64,000 nucleotides of DNA from positions 1-64,000 of the forward strand of contig UBPA01000015.1 in NCBI GenBank assembly GCA_900467185.1, written 5' to 3'. The position numbers and the translations under genes are program-made. Under the pieces are notes generated by a model. It saw only the letters and a program-made list of their open reading frames with translations. It was not told the DNA's origin and did not search any database. Source of the DNA: Hyphomicrobiales bacterium (GTDB lineage Bacteria > Pseudomonadota > Alphaproteobacteria > Rhizobiales > Rhizobiaceae). Shown here piece after piece: positions 43,132 through 50,442 of the stretch. Positions within the stretch are counted from its first letter, which is position 1. Every line of letters starts with the position of its first letter.

Positions 43132-43850
43132 TTCGACATGTCCTTGATATCTTCCTCGACGATGGCGAGGATTTTTAGCGTTTCCGTCCGCGCAGCCTCC
43201 GCGTCGCCTGCGGCGATCGCATCGAAGAGCGTCCGGTGGAAAGGAAAGGAGCGCGCCGCGAAATCCGGCCGGTCGAAGGGCTTCGACCAGAAGCGCTCGA
43301 AACCACCCCGCATCTGTTCGAGCAATTGCCCAAACAGCGGGTTGTGGGTGGCGTCGTAGATCGACAGATGAAACGCAAGATCGGCCTTGCCCGACGTGCC
43401 CTCGGCAAGGTGCACCGTCTCCATCTCGTCGAGGCGGGCTTCGATGATCTGGAGATCCGCTTCCGTCCGGCGGCGGGCGGCGGCCATGGAGGCCTCGACC
43501 TCGATGCCGCGGCGAACCTCGAGCGTCATCAACAGGGCGTCGCGAAGACCGACGGATTCGAACGACAGCGGCATATGGACCGTGCCGGCGGAGATCGGCT
43601 TCAGCAGGTAGTTGCCACTGCCCTTGCGGCTTTCGACCACGCCCAGCGCCTGAAACTTGCCGATCGCTTCGCGGATGGTGGAGCGGCCGACACCGAGCGC
43701 CAGCATCAGCTCACGCTCGGCCGGCAACCGATCCCCGGCCTTCAGGCCGGCATGCTCCACATACTGCACCAGCGCCGTCTCCACCTGCTGCGCCCGGTTC
43801 ATGGGCGGCAAGGGCTCGATGTGCGTCGGTGCACGGCGCGACACACTCAC
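43128..43850 (-). CDS. GntR/FadR family regulator of the PLP-enzyme/sugar ABC operon
   Basis: This regulator of up to 240 residues has a winged helix (about 20-85, LPAERELMLALGVGRSTIREAIGKFQALGVVES) and a C-terminal helical FCD domain with DLAFHLSIYDATHNP and FHRTLFDAI. It is the first gene of the operon and probably autoregulates through the site at 43872-43895. The start is uncertain: GTG at 43850 or ATG at 43802 (MNRAQQVE), neither with a good ribosome binding site. Confidence 0.88.
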   Translation of the reverse strand: MSVSRRAPTHIEPLPPMNRAQQVETALVQYVEHAGLKAGDRLPAERELMLALGVGRSTIREAIGKFQALGVVESRKGSGNYLLKPISAGTVHMPLSFESVGLRDALLMTLEVRRGIEVEASMAAARRRTEADLQIIEARLDEMETVHLAEGTSGKADLAFHLSIYDATHNPLFGQLLEQMRGGFERFWSKPFDRPDFAARSFPFHRTLFDAIAAGDAEAARTETLKILAIVEEDIKDMSK

Positions 43851-43871
43851 GATCGGGACTCGTTGATGGAG

Positions 43872-43920
43872 AATTGGTCTGACATCCTGCCAATTGAGAA
43901 TGCCGTGCCGGTTTTGTCAA
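43872..43920 (-). promoter_or_regulatory. promoter and FadR-type operator of the PLP/sugar ABC operon
   Basis: On the minus strand TTGACA (43920-43915) and TCAATT (43897-43892) are 17 bp apart. An inverted repeat AATTGG (43872-43877) and CCAATT (43890-43895) overlaps the -10 and start region. ATTGGTCTGAC inside it resembles half of the ATTGGT-N-ACCAAT sites of FadR-type repressors. 43921-44096 shows nothing further. Confidence 0.5.
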
Positions 43921-44096
43921 GCGGCTATCACCGCTTCTTCAAGCCCCATGCCAACGAATGTTCCGAAATGAACCTTCGCCGCGCTGAGGGTACACGACAT
44001 CGACCCCGTGCCGCATGATCGCTCAGCGGCACGGGGTGAACGTCGGCCGTCCAGTTTACCAGCGGCCGAGGTCGGCGATGGCGGAATGGCTGCGCG

Positions 44097-44552
44097 TTAC
44101 GCGCCTGCGGGCGGAATGACGCCCTTGGTCAACAGGAAGCAGCCGTAAAACCGCGTCTCCCCCGTCGAGATGACGCAATAGGCTTTCTTCGCCAGCTCGT
44201 AGAAAGCGAAGCGCTCGATCCCGTACATGGGGCACGGCTTGCCCTCCGCGCGGTCGATCTCCGCCTGAACCTCGCGCTGCACATCCGGCGCCTCGTCCGG
44301 TGCGCCCATCACTTCCATGCGGCCCGCCGAATTCTGCAGCGGCGTGTCCAGCGGCAGAACGGAGAGGATTGCCGCGATCGCCTGAGGTGCGCTCAGATTG
44401 GCCATCGACAGCGGCCGGCCGATGACCGTTTGTCGTCCAACGCTATCGGTGGGAAAATTGGTGTCCGACACCACGAGCGTATCGCCATGCCCCATCGACC
44501 GCAGGGCATGCAGCACGTCGGCACCGAGTGCCGGATGAATGTTCTTCAGCAA
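44097..44552 (-). CDS. fucU: RbsD/FucU family sugar mutarotase
   Basis: This 151-residue protein matches FucU: MLKNIHPALGADVLHALRSMGHGDTLVVSDTNFP at the N-terminus with the catalytic His22, and a C-terminal AFYELAKKAYCVISTGETRFYGCFLLTKGVI. It speeds anomer exchange of fucose, ribose or related sugars. The start is a TTG at 44552 with GGGAGG 5 nt upstream. It is a single-gene unit here, with no fucose genes next to it. Confidence 0.88.
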   Translation of the reverse strand: MLKNIHPALGADVLHALRSMGHGDTLVVSDTNFPTDSVGRQTVIGRPLSMANLSAPQAIAAILSVLPLDTPLQNSAGRMEVMGAPDEAPDVQREVQAEIDRAEGKPCPMYGIERFAFYELAKKAYCVISTGETRFYGCFLLTKGVIPPAGA

Positions 44553-44755
44553 GATAACCTCCCATTACGTCTTCGTCGCGGCGCCCGCCGCTCATCCCGA
44601 AGGCTTCCGTCACGGCGACTGCCGGGAAGCCCTTGACGATGTACCGCTCCGGGCAGATTGAGACCAGACCAAAGGCGTGATCGAGCGCTGACATTTGAGC
44701 GGATAAGCTTCGGCGTATCGCAGGCCCTCTGTTCAAGCGTTTCCCCGGCTGATAT

Positions 44756-44770
44756 GTTCGTTATTTGTTC
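44756..44770. promoter_or_regulatory. SOS (LexA) box before the helicase/DinB operon
   Basis: GTTCGTTATTTGTTC fits the alphaproteobacterial LexA site GTTC-N7-GTTC exactly. It lies 67 bp before the helicase start. TGTTCCCAAG (44766-44775) and CTTGGGAACA (44803-44812) also form a perfect 10-bp inverted repeat around the likely transcript start. Nothing else is clear in 44553-44836. Confidence 0.75.
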
Positions 44771-44836
44771 CCAAGTCCCGGGCGCGACGATTCCGTGGTG
44801 GGCTTGGGAACATGCAGGCAGCACGGGGAAGACGGC

Positions 44837-46915
44837 ATGGCGGCGGTAGCCTATTTGGAGACGTTGAACGAGCGACAGCGCCAGGCCGTCGAGCATGGCA
44901 TCGTTTCCAACGGGACGACATCCGACACCGTCGCAGGTCCGCTTTTGATCATCGCCGGAGCGGGGTCGGGCAAGACCAACACGCTTGCGCATCGCGTCGC
45001 CCATCTCATCGTGCATGGAGCCGACCCCCGGCGCATTCTTCTCATGACTTTTTCACGCCGCGCGGCGTCGGACATGGCGCGACGGGTCGAGCGGATCTGC
45101 CGGAAGGTGCTCGGCGCCAATGCCGGCGTTCTCACCGACGCCCTTGCCTGGTCCGGAACGTTTCACGGCATCGGCGCGCGGCTGCTGCGGATCTATGCCG
45201 AGCAGATCGGTCTCGATATCGACTTCACCATTCACGACCGCGAGGACAGCGCCGACCTCATGAACCTCGTGCGGCACGAGCTCGGCTTCTCCAAGATGGA
45301 AAGCCGGTTCCCAACCAAAGGCACCTGCCTCTCCATCTATTCGAGGGTGGTGAATTCGCAAACGCCGCTCGCCGACGTGCTCCGCCTGCATTTCCCCTGG
45401 GTCGCCGGCTGGGACGCACAGCTGAAGAGCCTGTTCGCCGCTTATGTCACCGCCAAACAGGCCCAGAACGTGCTCGATTACGATGACCTCCTGCTCTACT
45501 GGGCGCAGATGGTGTCCGATCCCGGCCTCGCGCAGGATATCGGAGACCGTTTCGACCATGTCATGGTGGACGAGTATCAGGATACGAACCGACTACAGGC
45601 CTCGGTGCTGATGGCGCTGAAGCCCGGCGGTCGCGGCCTGACCGTGGTCGGCGACGACGCACAGTCGATCTATGCCTTTCGTGCCGCCACCGTTCGCAAT
45701 ATTCTCGATTTTCCCAGCTCCTTTAGCCCCGCGGCCGACGTCATCACGCTCGACCGAAACTACCGTTCGACCCAGACCATTCTCGCCGCCGCCAATGGCG
45801 TCATCGATCTCGCGCGCGAGCGGTTCACCAAAAATCTCTGGACGGAGCGCCAGTCGGCCGAGCGGCCGAAACTGGTGACGGTGAAGGACGAGACCGATCA
45901 GGCCGCCTTCATCGTCGAGCAGGTTCTGGCCAACCGCGAGACGGGCATGACGCTGAAGCAGCAGGCCGTGCTGTTCCGCTCGTCCAGCCACAGCGGGCCG
46001 CTCGAAGTCGAACTGACGCGGCGCAATATTCCCTTCGTGAAGTTCGGCGGGCTGAAGTTTCTCGACAGCGCGCATGTGAAGGACATGCTGGCCATGCTGC
46101 GGTTCGCGCAGAACCCGCGCGACCGGGTGGCCGGGTTCCGGCTGCTGCAGATGCTGCCGGGTGTGGGCCCTCAGACGGCGGGCAAGATCCTCGATGCGAT
46201 CGCTGCCGATCCCGAGCCGCTCGCAGCTCTGGCCGAAATCCCCGCCCCGCCCCGGGCCGGTGACGACTGGAGCCGCTTCGTCACCATGCTGGAAAGCCTG
46301 CGAAAGTCCGGCCCCGGTTGGCCGGCGGAGATCGGTCTCGCGCGGATGTGGTACGAGCCGCATCTCGACCGCATCCATGAGGACGGCGAAACGCGCAAGG
46401 CGGACCTCCTGCAACTGGAGCAGATCGCCACCGGCTATGCCTCGCGCGAGCGCTTCCTCACCGAGCTGACGCTCGATCCGCCCGATGCCACGAGCGATCA
46501 GGCCGGCGTGCCGCTGCTGGACGAGGATTACCTCATCCTGTCCACCATCCACTCCGCCAAGGGGCAGGAATGGCGGTCCGTCTTCATGCTGAACGTGGTC
46601 GATGGCTGCATCCCCTCGGATCTCGGAACCGGGACGACGCAGGAGATCGAGGAGGAGCGCCGTCTTCTCTATGTCGGCATGACGCGGGCGAAAGACAGCC
46701 TGTCGCTCATCACGCCGCAGCGCTTTTTCACCCATGGGCAGAACCCGCAGGGCGATCGGCATGTCTATGCCGCGCGCACCCGCTTCATCCCCGCAACGCT
46801 GCTGCAGTTCTTCGAGAGTGCAACCTGGCCGCTGGTCTCGGCCTCCGCCTCCGAGCGCAGCGCGCGCGAGATCCGCATCGACGTCGCCGCCCGCATGCGC
46901 GGCATGTGGAGCTAG
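44837..46915 (+). CDS. UvrD/Rep-family DNA helicase
   Basis: This 692-residue superfamily 1A helicase has Walker A IIAGAGSGKT, motif II VDEYQDTN, motif III GDDAQSIYAFR, motif IV LDRNYRST, motif V STIHSAKGQEW and motif VI YVGMTRAK. It unwinds DNA 3'-5' with ATP. Preceded by a LexA box and followed at once by dinB, it is probably a DNA-damage-induced helicase, distinct from the housekeeping UvrD by its shorter length. GGGGAAG precedes the ATG at 44837. Confidence 0.92.
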   Translation: MAAVAYLETLNERQRQAVEHGIVSNGTTSDTVAGPLLIIAGAGSGKTNTLAHRVAHLIVHGADPRRILLMTFSRRAASDMARRVERICRKVLGANAGVLTDALAWSGTFHGIGARLLRIYAEQIGLDIDFTIHDREDSADLMNLVRHELGFSKMESRFPTKGTCLSIYSRVVNSQTPLADVLRLHFPWVAGWDAQLKSLFAAYVTAKQAQNVLDYDDLLLYWAQMVSDPGLAQDIGDRFDHVMVDEYQDTNRLQASVLMALKPGGRGLTVVGDDAQSIYAFRAATVRNILDFPSSFSPAADVITLDRNYRSTQTILAAANGVIDLARERFTKNLWTERQSAERPKLVTVKDETDQAAFIVEQVLANRETGMTLKQQAVLFRSSSHSGPLEVELTRRNIPFVKFGGLKFLDSAHVKDMLAMLRFAQNPRDRVAGFRLLQMLPGVGPQTAGKILDAIAADPEPLAALAEIPAPPRAGDDWSRFVTMLESLRKSGPGWPAEIGLARMWYEPHLDRIHEDGETRKADLLQLEQIATGYASRERFLTELTLDPPDATSDQAGVPLLDEDYLILSTIHSAKGQEWRSVFMLNVVDGCIPSDLGTGTTQEIEEERRLLYVGMTRAKDSLSLITPQRFFTHGQNPQGDRHVYAARTRFIPATLLQFFESATWPLVSASASERSAREIRIDVAARMRGMWS

Positions 46916-46918
46916 GCC

Positions 46919-48124
46919 GTGCAGACGGGTGCTCCCACCCTGACAGAGACGGCAGCGGCCCGCGAGGCGGCGGATCTGGCAGACGCACTGGCGTCTCCGC
47001 CTCCGGAAGCCGCACCGGTGGCCACGCTTCAACCCGGCGATATGCCGGTGCGCAAGATCATCCATGTCGATATGGATGCCTTTTATGCGTCGGTCGAGCA
47101 GCGGGACAATCCCGAGCTTCGCGGCAAGCCCGTCGCCGTCGGCGGATCGGCCGCGCGCGGCGTGGTGGCGGCAGCGAGCTACGAAGCCCGGGTGTTCGGT
47201 GTGCACTCCGCCATGGCATCGGTGACGGCCAAGCGCAAATGCCCGGACCTGATCTTCGTCAAACCGCGCTTCGAGGTCTACCGCGCCGTGTCACAGCAGA
47301 TCCGGGAGATCTTCGCGGACTATACACCCCTGATCGAGCCGCTCTCGCTGGACGAGGCCTATCTCGACGTCACGGAAAACCTGAAAGGCATGGAGATCGC
47401 GACCGAGATCGCCGCCGAGATCCGTGCCCGGATCTTCGCCGCCACCGGTCTAACGGCCTCTGCCGGCATCAGCTACAACAAGTTTCTTGCCAAGATGGCG
47501 TCGGACCAGCGCAAGCCCAATGGTCAGTTCGTCATCACGCCAAAGAACGGCCCGGCCTTCGTGGAGGCCTTGCCCGTGAAGAAATTCCATGGTGTGGGCC
47601 CGGCCACGGCCGAGCGGATGAAGAAGCACGGCATCGAGACGGGCCTTGATCTCAAAACGAAGCCGCTTGCCTATCTCCAGCAGCATTTCGGCAAGTCCGG
47701 CGCGTATTTTCACGGGATCGCGCGGGGGATCGACGAGCGGCGCGTGCGGCCGGACCGTATTCGCAAGTCGGTCGGCGCCGAGGACACCTTTAGCGAGGAC
47801 ATATCCGACCTCGCCCTCGCCGAGGCCGAACTGCGCCCGCTGGCGGAGAAGGTCTGGCGGTACTGCGAGGCGCACGACATCGCCGGCAAGACGGTGACGG
47901 TGAAGATCAAATATGCGGATTTCACGCAGGCGACGCGTGCGAGAACGCTGGCGGCGAATTTTGCCCGGATAGAGGAGGTTCTCGATGTCGCCGACCAGCT
48001 GCTGGCGACGGTTCATCCCTTTCGCCGGCCCGTGCGGCTTCTCGGCGTAACGCTATCCTCGCTGACGACGAGCGGGGGAGAGGCCGACGCGAGCGCGGAA
48101 CCGCAGCTCGATCTCGGTCTGTAG
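46919..48124 (+). CDS. dinB: DNA polymerase IV (Y-family, translesion)
   Basis: This 401-residue protein has a 42-residue extra N-terminus, then the catalytic palm with HVDMDAFYASVE (metal Asp51, steric-gate region Tyr56) and SLDEAYLD (Asp145, Glu146). Finger, thumb and little-finger domains follow. The C-terminus QLDLGL (396-401) is a beta-clamp-binding motif. It copies past DNA lesions with low fidelity. GTG at 46919 has GGAG 8 nt upstream and lies 3 bp after the helicase stop; ATG at 47042 would give the usual family N-terminus but lacks a ribosome binding site. Confidence 0.93.
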   Translation: MQTGAPTLTETAAAREAADLADALASPPPEAAPVATLQPGDMPVRKIIHVDMDAFYASVEQRDNPELRGKPVAVGGSAARGVVAAASYEARVFGVHSAMASVTAKRKCPDLIFVKPRFEVYRAVSQQIREIFADYTPLIEPLSLDEAYLDVTENLKGMEIATEIAAEIRARIFAATGLTASAGISYNKFLAKMASDQRKPNGQFVITPKNGPAFVEALPVKKFHGVGPATAERMKKHGIETGLDLKTKPLAYLQQHFGKSGAYFHGIARGIDERRVRPDRIRKSVGAEDTFSEDISDLALAEAELRPLAEKVWRYCEAHDIAGKTVTVKIKYADFTQATRARTLAANFARIEEVLDVADQLLATVHPFRRPVRLLGVTLSSLTTSGGEADASAEPQLDLGL

Positions 48125-48168
48125 CTTTGGGCGCCTGCGGACGCCGCCGGCAAAAGAGAGGCTCCAAA

Positions 48169-48327
48169 CGAAAAAGCCTGCCGCGGGAGGAGGTGCGGCA
48201 GGCTTTTCGATAAGAACCGAACGGCGACTGGGAGGAGGATGTCGCCATTCCTTCGAACGATCCTGGGAGGAGGAGGGGAGCGTTCGAAACACGAAGGGAT
48301 GCGGGAGGAGGTGCATCGCTTCGTTGG
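48169..48327 (-). ncRNA. multi-hairpin anti-Shine-Dalgarno small RNA, copy 2 (alpha-r14/NfeR-like)
   Basis: The minus strand again encodes four hairpins with CCTCCTCCC loops (complement at 48302-48310, 48264-48272, 48229-48237 and 48184-48192). The last is a terminator ending in TTTTT (48174-48170). The first hairpin and the terminator are nearly identical to copy 1. The two middle stems differ in sequence but still pair (TTCGAACG with CGTTCGAA; GGCGAC with GTCGCC), which supports a selected RNA structure. TACATA around 48335-48340 is the likely -10. Probable function: base-pairing to ribosome binding sites of mRNAs. Confidence 0.85.
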
Positions 48328-48370
48328 GATCATATGTACGCGGACATTCCTGCCCTTACGAGAGGCAATG

Positions 48371-48387
48371 TTGCAGTGCAGCTATGC
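48371..48387 (-). promoter_or_regulatory. conserved upstream element of small RNA copy 2
   Basis: TTGCAGTGCAGCTATGC (plus strand) is the counterpart of 31133-31149, 15 of 17 positions identical, about 45-61 nt before the predicted RNA start. The flanking 30 bp on either side are not conserved. The rest of 48388-48509 shows nothing clear. Confidence 0.55.
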
Positions 48388-48509
48388 AGAAAAAGAAGAG
48401 CAAGATCGGACCGTGGTGGCTGCGCGCAAAGGCCTCCGATACCGCCGCCCTTGTTTATAATGTCAGTCCGTGATTGCATTGGACATGCCGATCCGGCCCT
48501 GGAGGTTTC

Positions 48510-48998
48510 ATGCTCTTGCTTCTCGCATTTCTGATCGGCGTCATCGCCGGCCTGCGCGCCATGACCGCGCCGGCAGCCATTGCCTGGGCCGCAACGCTCG
48601 GATGGATTGATCTCTCCGGGTCCTGGGCATCCTTCATGGGGTCGATCTGGGCGGCCGGCATCCTCACCGTTCTCGCACTTGGCGAATATGTCACCGACCA
48701 GCTGCCGACAACGCCGAGCCGCAAGGTGCCGGTGCAGTTCGCCACCCGCGTCGTCGTTGGCGCGCTGTGCGGCGCGGTCATCGGAACGCCCTCCGGCGGC
48801 TGGCTGATCTGCCTGATCGCCGGTCTTCTCGGCGCCATCGCGGGCACCCTCGGTGGGGCCGCTCTCCGGGGCCGTCTCGCGGCCAGCTTCGGCCGCGATC
48901 GGCCGGCAGCCTTTGTGGAGGACGCCATCGCCATCATCGGCGCGTTCCTCATCATGAGCGCCCTGCCCGTCTCCGCCTCCATGCCAATCCCCGCATGA
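48510..48998 (+). CDS. DUF4126 family membrane protein
   Basis: This 162-residue protein has about four hydrophobic segments and the family-typical opening LLLAFLIGVIAGLRAMTAPAAIAWA. A Gly/Ala-rich membrane segment follows around 90-125. GGAGG lies just before the ATG. Its stop overlaps the start of the flavin reductase gene by 4 bp, so the two are co-translated. The function of DUF4126 proteins is unknown; a role with the redox enzyme is only suggested by coupling. Confidence 0.85.
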   Translation: MLLLLAFLIGVIAGLRAMTAPAAIAWAATLGWIDLSGSWASFMGSIWAAGILTVLALGEYVTDQLPTTPSRKVPVQFATRVVVGALCGAVIGTPSGGWLICLIAGLLGAIAGTLGGAALRGRLAASFGRDRPAAFVEDAIAIIGAFLIMSALPVSASMPIPA

Positions 48999-50380
48999 GG
49001 ACGTTCGACGCGCTCATCATCGGTGCCGGTCAGGCCGGCCCGTCGCTCGCCGCCCGGCTGTCCGCCGCCGGCCGCAGCGTTGCCATCATCGAGCGCAAGC
49101 ATGTGGGCGGCACCTGCGTCAACACCGGCTGCAAGCCGACAAAGGCGCTCGTCGCCAGCGCGCACGCCGCCCATATCGCCCGGCGCGCTGCGGATTTCGG
49201 GGTCGTCGTCGGCGGAGATGTGATGATCGACATGCTCTCCGTGTTTCGCCGGTCGCACAGGATCACGCTCGACAGCCGCGAGAGCAACGAGCGATGGATG
49301 GAGGGGCTTGAAAACGTTACGCTGATCCGTGGCCATGCGCGCTTCGAGGACAGCACGACGGTGCGTGTCGGCGAGGAGCGCCTGTCCGCGCCGCAGATCT
49401 TCATCAATGTCGGCGGCCGCGCCGCTATCTCGGATTTTCCCGGCATTCACGATGTCCCCGCCATGACCAACAGCGACATCGTCATGCTCGATCGTGTGCC
49501 GAAACACCTCGTGATCGTCGGCGGCAGCTATATCGGCCTGGAGTTCGCGCAGATGTACCGCCGGTTCGGCGCCGCGGTCACCATTGTGGAAAAAGGGCCG
49601 CGGCTCGTCGCGCGGGAAGACGAGGAGATATCCGACGCGATCCAAGCGGTGCTGGAGGGCGAGGGCATTGCCGTTCGAACGGCGGCGGAGTGCATCCGCT
49701 TTTCGCGTGACGGCGACGACGTGGTCGTCGGCGTCAGCTGCACGAAGGGGGAGCCAGACATTCGCGGCTCTGACATTCTGCTCGCCACGGGGCGCAAACC
49801 CAACACGGACGATCTCGGGCTCGACGCCGCCGGTGTTGCTCTAAATGAACGCGGCTACATCATCGTCGATGACGCGCTCGCCACCAGCGCGCCCGGCATC
49901 TGGGCAATGGGCGACTGCAACGGCCGCGGCGCCTTCACCCATACGGCGTACAATGACTTCGAGATCATCGCGGCGAACCTGCTGGATGGCGAGACCCGCA
50001 AGGTTTCCGACCGCGTGCCAGGTTACGCGCTCTATATCGACCCGCCGCTTGGTCGCGTTGGGATAAGCGAACGGGAGGCCCGCGCCTCCGGCAGGCGGAT
50101 CCTCGTCGGACGCCTGCCGATCACGCGCGTCGGTCGGGCCGTCGAGAAAGGCGAAACGCAGGGGCTGATGAAGATCATCGCCGATGCGGACACGCGCGAG
50201 ATCCTGGGCGCTGCCATTCTCGGTACGGGTGGCGACGAGGCTATTCATGGCGTACTCGACATGATGAATGTCGGCGCCCGATACGACGATCTGCGTTGGT
50301 CCGTGCCGATCCATCCGACCGTTTCGGAATTCTGGCCGACCCTCGTTCTCGGCATGACTCCCGTCGATACCGCGTCATAG
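48995..50380 (+). CDS. pyridine nucleotide-disulfide oxidoreductase (mercuric reductase-like)
   Basis: This 461-residue class I flavin disulfide reductase has the FAD motif IIGAGQAGPSLA, the redox pair in GGTCVNTGCKPTK, the NAD(P) motif IVGGSYIGLEFAQ, and a C-terminal dimerisation domain with HPTVSEFWP (catalytic His-Glu). It is not lipoamide dehydrogenase or glutathione reductase by context, and no mercury-binding cysteines or mer genes are present. It may reduce a low-molecular disulfide or other acceptor. Confidence 0.9.
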   Translation: MRTFDALIIGAGQAGPSLAARLSAAGRSVAIIERKHVGGTCVNTGCKPTKALVASAHAAHIARRAADFGVVVGGDVMIDMLSVFRRSHRITLDSRESNERWMEGLENVTLIRGHARFEDSTTVRVGEERLSAPQIFINVGGRAAISDFPGIHDVPAMTNSDIVMLDRVPKHLVIVGGSYIGLEFAQMYRRFGAAVTIVEKGPRLVAREDEEISDAIQAVLEGEGIAVRTAAECIRFSRDGDDVVVGVSCTKGEPDIRGSDILLATGRKPNTDDLGLDAAGVALNERGYIIVDDALATSAPGIWAMGDCNGRGAFTHTAYNDFEIIAANLLDGETRKVSDRVPGYALYIDPPLGRVGISEREARASGRRILVGRLPITRVGRAVEKGETQGLMKIIADADTREILGAAILGTGGDEAIHGVLDMMNVGARYDDLRWSVPIHPTVSEFWPTLVLGMTPVDTAS

Positions 50381-50415
50381 AAAAAGGTCCCCGGTTTTAT
50401 TCGGGGACCTCTCTT
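50381..50415. terminator. bidirectional terminator between the flavin reductase and chemoreceptor genes
   Basis: AGGTCCCCG (50385-50393) pairs perfectly with CGGGGACCT (50402-50410). The minus strand ends in TTTTTC, strong for the chemoreceptor; the plus strand has CTCTT. Confidence 0.85.
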
Positions 50416-50442
50416 GATGATTTGGCAGAAGTGACGCGCTTG

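Noticed and set aside
40600-43359. A 919-residue plus-strand frame opposite the sugar-binding protein, PLP enzyme and regulator
   Set aside because: It spans three well-supported minus-strand genes and has no family features or ribosome binding site. Frames at 6-1127, 57503-59449 and 62137-63978 on the wrong strand are rejected for the same reason.
46570-47649. Plus-strand frame overlapping the end of the helicase and the start of dinB
   Set aside because: It is an out-of-frame shadow; both flanking genes have complete motif sets in another frame.
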